Shown here one piece after another: positions 6,726 to 15,800 of a DNA stretch of 21,433 nucleotides. Numbering within the stretch: position 1 is the first letter of the stretch; the number at the start of each line of letters is the position of its first letter. A program made the position numbers and the translations under genes. The DNA is from Lachnospiraceae bacterium UBA3732. GTDB taxonomy: Bacteria > Bacillota > Clostridia > Lachnospirales > Lachnospiraceae. The stretch spans positions 34,386 to 55,818 of the forward strand of contig DFHD01000051.1 in assembly GCA_002372545.1 (NCBI GenBank), read 5' to 3'. The notes below the pieces were generated by a model that worked only from the letters and a program-made list of their open reading frames with translations, had not been told where the DNA came from and did no database searches.

Positions 6726-7484
6726 CTACCCACTGTACTCTCCGTAATACGCCTTAGCCCCCGAAGTAAGTATCGATCCGTTCTCATCATATACCACTAA
6801 AGCCGGCAGAACCTTCAATTCCGGCCCGGCCCCCTTTACCGATTCAATTAACACCATATTGGGCGGTCTGTCCGCCCTTGGCTGCACCATCTGAAGTCTT
6901 TTTGGTTCCAGCCCGTTTTCCATGAGCCTTTTCATGATCTCCGGAATCCGGAAGGGCTTATGGATCATACAAAAGCTCCCCTTATCCGAAAGAAGATAGG
7001 CCGCCGCCCGGCACAGCTCCTCCAGGCTGAGCTCCACCTCATGCCTCGCCACGCACTTCTCGCGATCCGGATTTTCCAGCCCTCTTCCGCCTGTGATGTA
7101 GGGCGGATTGCTGGTCACCAGACGGAATTCCCCGGGCGAAAAGAGCTCCTTCACTCTGCGGATATCGCCGTGAATGATTTTTACCTCCTTCGCGCCGTTC
7201 AGCTCTGCACTTCTCTTTGCCCGGTCACAGGGCTTCTCCATCAGCTCCAGCCCCGTAATATCCGGCGCCTTTTTCTTGGCCGAATAGAGCAGCGGGATCA
7301 CACCATTTCCCGTTCCGAGATCGATCATCTTTCCGCTTGTCTTTCCGGCAAAATTGGCCAGAAGAACAGCGTCTATCCCAAAACAGAAGCTGCGCGGATC
7401 CTGTATGATCCTGTAGCCGCCGCAGCTGAGATCGTCCACCCGTTCTCCTTCCCGGATAAGGCCGTTATGCTCCATTATTTCCAT
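6726..7484 (-). CDS. trmN6: tRNA1(Val) (adenine37-N6)-methyltransferase-like protein
   Basis: SAM-dependent N6-adenine methyltransferase of the TrmN6/YfiC (YabB) group, 252 residues. It carries the SAM-binding motif DLGTGNG (55-61) and the amino-methylase catalytic motif NPPY (126-129). The N-terminal segment GYRIIQDPRSFCFGIDAVLLANF is typical of this group. The frame is open up to 7583, but that part overlaps the end of ricT. The ATG at 7484 has AAGGAAG about 10 bases upstream and gives a normal family length, with a 20-base overlap with ricT suggesting translational coupling. An alternative ATG lies at 7475. Neighbour order matches yabB beside yaaT and yabC in Bacillus. The exact tRNA target is inferred from the family. 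Confidence 0.9.
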   Translation of the reverse strand: MEIMEHNGLIREGERVDDLSCGGYRIIQDPRSFCFGIDAVLLANFAGKTSGKMIDLGTGNGVIPLLYSAKKKAPDITGLELMEKPCDRAKRSAELNGAKEVKIIHGDIRRVKELFSPGEFRLVTSNPPYITGGRGLENPDREKCVARHEVELSLEELCRAAAYLLSDKGSFCMIHKPFRIPEIMKRLMENGLEPKRLQMVQPRADRPPNMVLIESVKGAGPELKVLPALVVYDENGSILTSGAKAYYGEYSG

Positions 7485-8682
7485 TGTTATCCGGCTTCCT
7501 TCTGCGCCGGTGATTGTTCCGGCGGGCCTGATCCTGACCGCTTGGGTTCGGCGTCTGGTTCCTGTCCTGACGGCCGCCGCCATTCTTCATATTCCGGTTC
7601 GGACGGTTATGATTCTCATGCCTGTCGTTTCTTCCGCCCTTATCGTTTCTTCCTTCGCCGCCATCTCTGCGGTTATCCCCCTTCTTTTCGAATTTTCTGT
7701 CGGAGTGGGGATTTCTGCGTTTATTCTCGTTTCTTCCGCCGGGAGCTTCCTGTTCCTTATTCTCCTGGCCGCGGCTGCGGAGTCTGACTCTGCCGTTTTC
7801 CTCCTCCGGATTCCGGCCCTCGTCTCCCTTTGTCTGGGCAGCTTCCGCATCCCGGGTTCTGGGCTTCCTGCCGTGTCCGGTGATCTCTTCCACCTTGCGT
7901 TCCATGATCTCCCGGTTGTCATCATCATCCGTAACCATCAGTCTGACAGTCTGCCGGAGAACATTCACGCCGCATACCTGACCGGTGATCCCATCGAAGG
8001 TCGTCACCATCTCTCCGTTTTTCGGAAGCTTAGCGTTCAGATATTCATAGGTTTCCTGTTCATTCTTCAGACAGCACATCAGTCTTCCGCATACGCCGGA
8101 TATCTTGGAAGGATTGAGGGAAAGATTCTGCTCCTTTGCCATCTTAATGGATACCGGAACAAAATCCGAAAGATATGCATGACAGCAGAGCTCCCTGCCG
8201 CACATGCCCATTCCGCCGGCGATCCTTGCCTCATCCCGGATGCCTACCTGCCTCAGCTCGATCCGGGTATGGAAGGCCGAAGCCAGATCCCTTACCAGCT
8301 CGCGGAAATCCACACGGCCGTCTGCCGTAAAGAAAAACAGCAGCTTGGCATTATCAAAGGAATACTCCGCGGAGATCAGCTTCATTTCCAGGTTGCGGGC
8401 CAGGATCCTATCCTTGCAGATTCTGTAGGCTTTTCTGGCTTTCTCCCTGTTTTCTTTGGAGCGATCGAGGTCCTCCTGGGTAGCGATCCGGATCACCGGT
8501 CTCAGCTCCGGTCCTCCGGGCTGCTCCTCGATCTCTTTTCTGCCGATCACCACCTTGCCCATTTCGATCCCATGGGCCGTTTCCACGATCACATGATTTC
8601 CATAACGGACGTCCAGATCTCCCGGACTGAAATAATAGGTTTTGTTATTCAACCGGAACTTTACTCCGATCACTTCTCTCAT
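7465..8682 (-). CDS. ricT: PSP1-domain protein RicT (YaaT) with long basic tail
   Basis: RicT (YaaT) acts in Bacillus with RicA and RicF in an iron-sulfur complex that stimulates RNase Y-dependent mRNA maturation and affects Spo0A phosphorylation, competence and biofilm. Residues 1-265 form the PSP1 region, with the two diagnostic cysteine clusters CGRELCC (161-167) and CGRLMCC (198-204). The Bacillus protein is about 275 residues; this one has 405. The extra C-terminal part (about 270-405) is low complexity, rich in Arg, Asn, Gly, Lys and Glu (for example NHRRRRKPDNNGNNGA), and looks disordered and possibly RNA-binding. The start ATG at 8682 has AAGGAGA upstream, lying within the last codons of holB, with a one-base gap between the genes. 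The frame of the tail is open to the stop, so it is not a frameshift artefact. Confidence 0.94.
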   Translation of the reverse strand: MREVIGVKFRLNNKTYYFSPGDLDVRYGNHVIVETAHGIEMGKVVIGRKEIEEQPGGPELRPVIRIATQEDLDRSKENREKARKAYRICKDRILARNLEMKLISAEYSFDNAKLLFFFTADGRVDFRELVRDLASAFHTRIELRQVGIRDEARIAGGMGMCGRELCCHAYLSDFVPVSIKMAKEQNLSLNPSKISGVCGRLMCCLKNEQETYEYLNAKLPKNGEMVTTFDGITGQVCGVNVLRQTVRLMVTDDDDNREIMERKVEEITGHGRKPRTRDAEAAQTKGDEGRNPEEENGRVRLRSRGQENKEQEAPGGRNENKRRNPHSDRKFEKKGDNRRDGGEGRNDKGGRNDRHENHNRPNRNMKNGGGRQDRNQTPNPSGQDQARRNNHRRRRKPDNNGNNGA

Positions 8683-8683
8683 A

Positions 8684-9673
8684 CTAAATCTCCTTCAGGG
8701 TCAGGATCAGAAGACGCATAACATCCTCAAGATGCGCATTGGCGCGGATCCTTACCTTAGCATTTTCAATTGCTCTTGCCTTATCTTCAAGTTCGTTGAA
8801 GGACAGGTACTTTGCCTGCTCCTTCATGACAGAATACTCGTCGCGAAAAACGATCCTGTCCGGCTTTCCCGTTACCTTCAGTACCAGGATATCGCGGTAC
8901 CAGACCATCATCAGATCCAGATATTCCCCGATCTCCATTTTCCACGAGGAGCAGTGTTCAATGGCCTCGGCAATATCCTCCATATCCATATCATAGATAT
9001 TCTTCTCCAGGCTGATAACGGACTGCACAATGTTCCTGTAGTCCTCATTGGTCGCGAGCCGGATGGCCTTGCCCAGGTTACCTGCGGCATACTCCACGCA
9101 GAGCTCCGTTTCCTTCTCACCTATCCCGTAGGTGGAAATGAGATAATCCCGGATGTCCCGCTCCCGCACCGGCTTGGTGGAAAGAAGGATGCACCGCGAA
9201 CGGATGGTCTGCAGCAGTCTTTCCGGAGAAACCGTCAGCAGGATCAGAATCCCATAAGCCGGAGGCTCTTCGATCGTCTTCAGCAGGGCATTCTGTGCCT
9301 GAACATTCATTTTCTCCGCTTCATCAATGATATAGATCTTGTATTTTGAACTGTACGGACGGATCTCCATGGAGGAAACCACCTGCTCCCGCACCTCATC
9401 AACCGAGATCACATTGGGTTTCTCGTGGGTCAGCCAGATGATATCGGGATGGTTTCCCGAATCCGCCTGCTGGCAGGACTGACACTTATTGCAGCAGTCC
9501 GTCAGTTCCTCACGGCACTGCAGCGTCTTGGCAAAGCAGCCGGCCAGCATCTTTTTACCGCTGCCCTCTTCTCCGGAAAGAATATAAGCATGGCCGATGC
9601 GGTCGCTCTCTATGCTTCTCTTAAAGAAGCTGATGATATCCTCATGTCCGATGATCTGACAAAAATCCATCAT
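8684..9673 (-). CDS. holB: DNA polymerase III subunit delta'
   Basis: The delta' subunit of the clamp loader helps open the beta sliding clamp at the replication fork. The 329-residue protein begins with the family segment (IIGHEDIISFF) and RIGHAYILSG, then a P-loop-like GEEGSGKK (34-41). A zinc-binding cysteine set follows (C53, C60 or C61, C64, C67), then IIDEAEKM (115-122), LLKTIEEPP (130-138) and the SRC motif (159-161). The ATG at 9673 overlaps the tmk stop as ATGA, and GGAGG from the end of tmk serves as ribosome binding site. A second ATG at 9670 has slightly better spacing and cannot be excluded. The tmk-holB-ricT order is the usual Firmicutes arrangement. Confidence 0.96.
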   Translation of the reverse strand: MMDFCQIIGHEDIISFFKRSIESDRIGHAYILSGEEGSGKKMLAGCFAKTLQCREELTDCCNKCQSCQQADSGNHPDIIWLTHEKPNVISVDEVREQVVSSMEIRPYSSKYKIYIIDEAEKMNVQAQNALLKTIEEPPAYGILILLTVSPERLLQTIRSRCILLSTKPVRERDIRDYLISTYGIGEKETELCVEYAAGNLGKAIRLATNEDYRNIVQSVISLEKNIYDMDMEDIAEAIEHCSSWKMEIGEYLDLMMVWYRDILVLKVTGKPDRIVFRDEYSVMKEQAKYLSFNELEDKARAIENAKVRIRANAHLEDVMRLLILTLKEI

Positions 9674-10299
9674 TTAACCTCCATACATACTTTAACCTTA
9701 TCCTTTATCATACCACAAATAACCTCTTTCGGTAAAGTCGCATCCACGGTCTTTATTCTTTCCGGGCTTCTTTCGGCCAGAGTGCGGTATCCCTCTGCCA
9801 CGAGCCGGTGGAACCGGAGGCCTTCCGCCTCCATGCGGTCCAGCTCCCTCTCCTCTTTTTTTCTTCTGAGTCCCTCTTCAGCGGAAAGATCGAGAAGGAT
9901 GGTCACATCCGGCATGTATCTGCCGATGGCATGGGCATTGATCTCATACACTCTTTCGATGCCCAGTCCTCTGGCGATTCCCTGATAAACCACCGTGGAA
10001 TCCAGAAAGCGGTCGGAGATCACTGCCTTTCCGCTTTCGATCGCAGGCCCGATCACTTCCTTCACCAGCTGCGCACGGGCCGCCGTGTACAGGAGCAGCT
10101 CCGTCATGGCATCCATTTCCTTATACTCCGGATTCAGGATGATCCGGCGTATTTCCTCACTGATCCGCGTCCCGCCCGGCTCTCTGGTCAGGACCACCTC
10201 GTATTCCTGCTCCTTCAGCCATTCTCTCAGCATTTCGATCTGTGTTGTTTTTCCGGCGCCGTCCGGCCCCTCCATTGTAATAAAAATTCCTTTTTTCAT
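9670..10299 (-). CDS. tmk: Thymidylate kinase
   Basis: Phosphorylates dTMP to dTDP using ATP, an essential step in dTTP supply. The 209 residues match the family length. Seen motifs are the P-loop GPDGAGKTT (11-19), TREPGGT (38-44), the DRF motif (96-98) followed by DSTVVYQG, and a basic LID region (GLRRKKEERELDRME, about 143-157). The ATG at 10299 has GGGAAGAA just upstream. It overlaps holB by four bases, so the two are probably translationally coupled. A gap of 116 bases separates it from the CapA-like gene and shows no clear promoter or terminator. Confidence 0.97.
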   Translation of the reverse strand: MKKGIFITMEGPDGAGKTTQIEMLREWLKEQEYEVVLTREPGGTRISEEIRRIILNPEYKEMDAMTELLLYTAARAQLVKEVIGPAIESGKAVISDRFLDSTVVYQGIARGLGIERVYEINAHAIGRYMPDVTILLDLSAEEGLRRKKEERELDRMEAEGLRFHRLVAEGYRTLAERSPERIKTVDATLPKEVICGMIKDKVKVCMEVK

Positions 10300-10415
10300 A
10301 TTTCTTCCCGTATTCTGCCGCAGTTTTTACCCGAAGCTTCCTCTGCCGGAAGCAGTCCGGCCTGCCTGTTACTTATGAACGAAATCTGCATCTCATCCGG
10401 TCGGAAGCTGTCCCC

Positions 10416-11678
10416 TTAGGGCAGGGAGCTCCGGTCGCCGTTCATGAAGTCCAGTACCATCTGTTTTTCCTCTTCATCCTCGATCACCGCCGGCTGCCAG
10501 TTATTATAGCTTCCGGTGAACACATAGCAGGGGATCATCAGATCCGCCTGGCCGGCGAGCTCGCCGTCCTTAATGGTCAGGATATATTTATAGATCATGG
10601 TATAGGGATCGGGATAATCGTTTCCGCCAAAGCAGAAATTGCCGAGGGAGTAAATGATCGTCACTCCGTTATAGATTTCCTTTGGCTGAAGCACATGGGG
10701 ATGATGGCCGATCACCAGATCCGCTCCGGCATCTACAAAGCGGTGCATGGCATCGACCTTCCAGTAATCCGGCTCAGACACGCCCTCGCTTCCGCCGTGC
10801 ATAAACACGATCTGAAAATCGCTGTTTTTCTTTGCCGTTTCCAGCCATCCAAGAGTATCCTCCACCTCATATTCATCGCCGTAACAGGAGGTGCAGACAA
10901 TGGCGATCCTGTAGCCTTCCTTTTCATAGTAGAGGATATTTTCTTTATAGCCCCACTTTACCCCTGCTGCTTCGAGCGCATCCACGGTGTCATTAAAGCC
11001 CTCCTCCAGATAGTCATGGGAGTGGTTATTATCAATGGAAACCATCTCAATGGAGCTGTCTGCAAAGATCTGCGCATTCTTCTTGTCCGACTTGAACCAG
11101 AAGCCCGGGCCGCCCTTATCGCGCATGGGAAGGTCCCTGTCACTGAAGGCGCCCTCGCAGTTGGCCAGGGTAAAATCATCCGCCTCAAAAATATACCGGA
11201 CATTATCAAAGAAGTAGGTCGTGGGGTAGTTATCCATGCACCAGGTCATGCATCCCTCATAATATGCTCCGCTGTCTGTTCCCATGCAGCAGTCGCCCAC
11301 GAAGCTCATATCAATGGTAAACTCCGCCTGCTCCTTTTTTTCTTCCACATCCGCTTCTCCGGGAGTGGCCTTCTGCTCGCCGGTGGTCTTTTCTGTACTG
11401 GCGGTCTCTTCTGTGTTTCTATCGTTACTATCCAATGAGCCGCTGATGGAGGGCGCTGCCCGCTGCGGAGGCACCTGCTTCCTTTCTGCTTTTGCCTTCT
11501 TCCATCTTTCGTACAGTATATCCCCGCCGATCACCAGGCCGGCGGCAATGATCACCAACAGCAGCGCAAGGAGAAGCTTCAATATCCTGTTTCTTTTATT
11601 TCTCCTTTTCCTGGCCGATAATGCCTTTTCCTTCTGCTTTTCCCTGATTATCTCATCCCTGATCTCGTCTTCCATCAT
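10416..11678 (-). CDS. Membrane-anchored CapA-family protein
   Basis: A 420-residue protein of the CapA (poly-gamma-glutamate synthesis, PGA_cap) metallophosphatase-like family. Residues 1-31 are very basic and cytoplasmic, 32-54 form one transmembrane helix (LLLALLLVIIAAGLVI), and a Ser/Thr/Glu-rich spacer covers about 65-118. The extracellular domain begins TIDMSFVGDCCMG near 121. Conserved metal-site motifs are seen: FVGD, SIDNNHSHDY, FMHGGSE and VIGHHPHVLQP, then IIYSLGNFCFGG. The usual ANNH motif appears here as DNNH. Two consecutive ATGs (11678, 11675) share the ribosome binding site AAGGA; the second has the better spacing. The family occurs in capsule polymer synthesis and as stand-alone phosphatase-like enzymes. 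No capB, capC or capE lies nearby, so polymer synthesis is not supported and the substrate is unknown. It lies between ispE and tmk, which is not standard. Confidence 0.9.
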   Translation of the reverse strand: MMEDEIRDEIIREKQKEKALSARKRRNKRNRILKLLLALLLVIIAAGLVIGGDILYERWKKAKAERKQVPPQRAAPSISGSLDSNDRNTEETASTEKTTGEQKATPGEADVEEKKEQAEFTIDMSFVGDCCMGTDSGAYYEGCMTWCMDNYPTTYFFDNVRYIFEADDFTLANCEGAFSDRDLPMRDKGGPGFWFKSDKKNAQIFADSSIEMVSIDNNHSHDYLEEGFNDTVDALEAAGVKWGYKENILYYEKEGYRIAIVCTSCYGDEYEVEDTLGWLETAKKNSDFQIVFMHGGSEGVSEPDYWKVDAMHRFVDAGADLVIGHHPHVLQPKEIYNGVTIIYSLGNFCFGGNDYPDPYTMIYKYILTIKDGELAGQADLMIPCYVFTGSYNNWQPAVIEDEEEKQMVLDFMNGDRSSLP

Positions 11679-11706
11679 CCTGTCCTTCCCATATCCGGAA
11701 GCTTCA

Positions 11707-11750
11707 CTCGTCTTTCCTGCTTCATTCCCGCGTCAATCCTGCGTCATTCC
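11707..11750. repeat. Four tandem 11-bp repeats upstream of the CapA-family gene
   Basis: Four contiguous 11-bp units lie at 11707-11717, 11718-11728, 11729-11739 and 11740-11750, with consensus TGCGTCATTCC and one to four changes per unit. They occupy the gap between ispE and the CapA-family gene. The spacing is about one helical turn. No -35/-10 pair is obvious beside them. Confidence 0.7.
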
Positions 11751-11800
11751 AGTATGCTTCTTCGTGCTTCCCTGTTACACGCCGTGCGTTTCCGTCCGCT

Positions 11801-12784
11801 CTACACCACAAAAACCGCTTCCGCCAGGTCCTTTCCGGAAAGTCTTTCTGCCGCCTGCCAGGCGGATTCCGTGTCAGCAAAGATTCCGAATACCGTGGGT
11901 CCGCTGCCGGACATCTGCGCAGCCACAGCTCCTGCGGAGAGCATTTCCTTCTCCAGCTCTGCGATCTCCGGCACCCGGGGTCCGGTCACAGGCTCGAGCA
12001 CATTGCCCATTGACGAAGCTACTTTTTCCAGGTTCCCCTCTGTCAGACCTTCGATCATCCGGTCGATATCAGGCCGCTCCGGCTCCTCTCCCTCTCCGGC
12101 TGCCGCCTTTTTCATCAGTTCATCATAGCCGCGGTAGGCCTCCGGTGTGGAAATCCCGGCCGGGGGCTTGGCGATCAGGATAGCCGCCTCCGGAAGAGCG
12201 GTCAGTGGGGTCAGCACCTCGCCGATTCCCTCGGAAAGCGCCGTTCCTCCCATAATACAAAAGGGTACATCCGCTCCTAGTCCTGTTCCGATGCGGCAAA
12301 GCGCCTCTGCCGAAAAGCCAAGCTCCAGTGCCCTGTTGATCCCGCGAAGCGCCGCAGCACAGTCCGTGCTTCCCCCTGCCATACCCGCCTGAACCGGGAT
12401 ATTCTTCTCCAGAAGGATTCTGAGCCCCTTTCCTTTTATGTTTTCTGCTGCCTGTCCGCCTTTTTTTGCGGCTTCACGGAAAAGCGCCCTTGCAGCTTTT
12501 ACTACCAGATTATCCTCGCCGTAGGAAAGCGCTGCCCCTGCTCCGCCGCTTTTTGCATCAGCCTCTTCATCCGATTCCTTATACGCCTCTTCATCTGCGA
12601 TTCCGGAGCCGGTCTTCATGGGAAGAAGGATCACCTCACCTTCCCGGTCCGTAACGGAGATTTCCAGCCTGTCGGCTATTCCCACTGTATGCATGACCAT
12701 GCGGACAAGATGGTAGCCATCCTCCCGCTGTCCGACAATATCCAGCGCCAGATTGATCTTGGCGTAACCTGTTTCCTGAACCAT
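11801..12784 (-). CDS. ispE: 4-diphosphocytidyl-2-C-methyl-D-erythritol kinase
   Basis: GHMP-family kinase of the non-mevalonate (MEP) isoprenoid pathway; it phosphorylates the 2-hydroxyl of CDP-methylerythritol with ATP. The N-terminus has the family pattern (YAKINLALDIVGQREDGYH), followed by the ATP-binding glycine loop IPVQAGMAGGSTD and the C-terminal motif MSGSGPTVFG. The ATG at 12784 has AGGAGG 9 bases upstream. At 327 residues it is longer than the usual 280-300. The excess is an acidic, Ala/Gly-rich insertion at about residues 58-88 (DEEAYKESDEEADAKSGG) between the first strands and the DNLVVKA helix. It starts only 32 bases after the SLH/CAP gene stop with no terminator between, so it may be partly cotranscribed with that gene. 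Confidence 0.95.
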   Translation of the reverse strand: MVQETGYAKINLALDIVGQREDGYHLVRMVMHTVGIADRLEISVTDREGEVILLPMKTGSGIADEEAYKESDEEADAKSGGAGAALSYGEDNLVVKAARALFREAAKKGGQAAENIKGKGLRILLEKNIPVQAGMAGGSTDCAAALRGINRALELGFSAEALCRIGTGLGADVPFCIMGGTALSEGIGEVLTPLTALPEAAILIAKPPAGISTPEAYRGYDELMKKAAAGEGEEPERPDIDRMIEGLTEGNLEKVASSMGNVLEPVTGPRVPEIAELEKEMLSAGAVAAQMSGSGPTVFGIFADTESAWQAAERLSGKDLAEAVFVV

Positions 12785-12816
12785 AACCAGGTTCCTCCTG
12801 TTTCATTTTACGATTT

Positions 12817-15800
12817 TCACCTCTCAAGGAATAGCATGATCATTCGTGCGCATTCCGCCCTGGTGGATACAGCTCCGGCATCCAGCCTCAGCTTTCCGGT
12901 CTTTTCATCCTTTTTACCGGAAAGAATGCCTTCCTGCACAGCCCATTGCATGGCCGCTCTGCCCCAGCCCGGAACCTTCGTCCGATCTGCAAAATCATCC
13001 AGCTCTGCTCCACCGGAAACATCCTCGCCCTTCCAGGCTGCATACTGCCGCATGAGAACGGCAATCTGCACTCTGGTCACATTTTCACCCGGCCGGCAGG
13101 TTCCGTCTCCAAATCCGCTGAGGATACCCTCGGAGTAACACCAGAGAACAGCATCATAATAATACGGCTTCGTTCCGTTTTTGAATTTAAGATCGCTGAA
13201 GGGATTCTCCAATCCGTCCGTACCCGGGCTCCCTGCCATTCTGTAAATGATGCAGGCAAAATCGCACCGTCTGACAGGATCCGAGCGGCCGAACTTCATC
13301 TGGCCGGTCTCCGCATTCTCCGTTTTGCCAAGGCCGGACATGATCCCTTTTTCGTATACATACCGGATTCCTTCCACATACCAGGCGCCGGCAGGCTCAT
13401 TCACGTCATAGAATGGCCAGAGGGTCTGAAATCCCGCGGTACGTACCTCATCCTCCCAGACAAAGGTCAGAGTATGATCACCGTAGGGAAGCGCCTTTAT
13501 ATATTCCTCTTTCAGTGTGACCCCGTCTGCCGTCGCGGTAAAGCTTTCTGCCGGAAGCTCCTCGCCATTCAGCAGAACCTTCTGCAAAAGCTCCGCATCC
13601 TGGCAGGAAACAGAAAGCGCCCCGTTTTTTCCGGGGATCCATGTGGCGCTTTCCACACTCACCTTACGCTTTTCCCGGAAATGGACAGTAAACTCATCCG
13701 ACACCTCTGTTCCATCCGTTGTCAGTACATAAACCCGGACAGTCCTGTCTCCCGGTCCGTCGGAAATACTATCCGCCTGAACCGATGCATCCGTCATGCT
13801 GACGGTATCGGTGGTACCATCATTATAGGTGATCAGAAGGGTTCCTCCCGCCAGATCGACCGGATCTCCATCCACATACGCTGTTTTCTCCGGAAGAGTC
13901 ATAACCTCGACCGATACCGGATTTCTTTCCACCACCGTCACCTTAAAGGGACAGGGAAAGGCAGCGCCGGATACCGGATCATTATAGGTAAAGGTCAGAT
14001 CCATTTCTCCCGGCCAGATCAGCTCGGGAACTGAAGAAAGCATGGAATTATCCACACTACTCACCTCCGTGGAGTCATCATCAAACTGCAGCTCCACCTC
14101 TCCGCCTGCCAGGTCCAGCTTCTGTCCTACAACATAGACAAGCTTATCCGGCAGTTTGGACCAGCTTACACCGGTCAGCCGTTTTTCCCGCACATTCACT
14201 TTCAGATACTGCTGATGCAGGCCGTCCCGGATATAATTAAAATAAACGGTCTGGTCGCCCAGGGTATACGGGTCATAATTGGTGATGATGAGATCATCAT
14301 TATCCACAACTTCTGTGGAACCATCCTCAAAATCCGCGATCAGCATGCCGGGAACCAGCTTCAGCTCCTGTCCCTGGATATATTCCGACGCCGGAAGCTT
14401 CGTCTCATCCCAGCGGATGCCGGTCACCTTCGGATCCACTACATGAATAGTCAGACTTGCAGGGATGGAAGAATGGGAAACGATACCGGTCAGGGTAAAG
14501 CTGCCCGCCTCCGCGTAGGAAGACTCCTTGATGGTGCTCCAGGTGACCGATTCCTCTGATTCATCCCCGTTAGACCATTCGGCAGTCACCACCGAAGGAA
14601 GCCCCGTGGGCCGGTGGCCGGTAAAGGTCTGGATTGGCTCCGGATCGTTAACGGAAACGATCATGGCCGGCTTAACGGTAACCGTGCAGCCGATGGTGAT
14701 ATGCACATAATCCAGATTATACGGATCGCTGTTTATATAGGCGGTTATGGTTGTCTGCGCCGACGCCGTTCCGCCGCTTCGCTGTGAATAGTACTCTCTT
14801 GGGAGCTCGGGCCAGTTGAGGCTGACCTCCTCCTCTTCCCCGTTGGACCAGTGCAGAACTGCCGTGGGCGAAAATGCCGGAGGCGTTCCGGACTCCGTTA
14901 CCAGCTGATCGGCATAGCCTGTCACCGCAGTGACCGAAGCCTTTTCCACATTGACCGTTACACTGACCTCTGTCTGTGGATAATCCTCCAGCGTTCCGGT
15001 TATGGTATAGCTTCCTCCCGCCCGTTTCTTATAATTTTCCGGAAGAGGGGATTCCCATATGATCTTTTCTGTTGTCGTTCCGCCGAGGAGCCAGGCGGCG
15101 CTCACGCTGTCCGGAAGCACCGGAGCCGTTCCGGAAGCCGTCTGAATATCCGCAAGGGCGGCCGTCTCTTTGATGGCATCCACAGTTAGCGTCCAGGAAC
15201 CGGATGCCGTACCCGCCGAGCAGGTGATCTCGGCCGTTCCCGCAGAAACCGCAGTAACCACGCCTGAAGCGGAAACCGTCGCTACGGAAGGATCCGAACT
15301 GCTCCATGTACATCCCTCCATCAGCCGGCCGCTGCCTTTATAATTTCTGCCATTGTAGTAAAATGCATAGGCCGCATCGGCCCGGAGGGCTGTGGTCTCT
15401 CCCGGTGCAAGCTGTCCCTCTTTCGGATGGGTTTCCGTATCCGTAATGGTAATGGACGTCAGATAGTCCGGCTTTACACTGACATTCTTATTCTCGGGCT
15501 CGGATGGTGCAAGAAACGTACCGTCCTGCACAGAGGTCGTCATGGAAAACTCACCGCAGATGCTGTACCTGCAGGAGCCCGCTGTGGAATAATAGCTGGA
15601 AAAGCCGATATAACGCACATCCGGATCGATCATGGCCACATAATGCCCGGTATCTGCACTATACCCCGGCGTCTCGATATAATCTGCCTTTTCTGCATAC
15701 CACTGGGAAATACCGGCCATCATACCCGACCAGTTCCAGGCAAGACATTCATAATTCGGGCTGATCGGATAATCCTCATATCCCATGGTCAGCGGGCTCT

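Noticed and set aside
6725..6790. N-terminal extension of the AAA+ protein to 6790
   Set aside because: The 22 extra residues lie within the trmN6 coding region, and the ATG at 6724 placed at the trmN6 stop is the more natural start.
7510..8721. 403-aa plus-strand frame
   Set aside because: It is the antisense shadow of ricT, which has cysteine motifs, a ribosome binding site and conserved neighbours. The shadow has none.
10345..10361. Hairpin GCCGGA/TCCGGC before tmk as terminator
   Set aside because: No T-tract follows on either strand, and the genes on both sides are codirectional.
10416..11678. Poly-gamma-glutamate capsule locus
   Set aside because: Only a CapA-like protein is present. 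No capB, capC or capE homologue is in the window.
12946..14034. 362-aa plus-strand frame
   Set aside because: Lies antisense to the Ig and SLH part of the CAP protein, with no family pattern or ribosome binding site.
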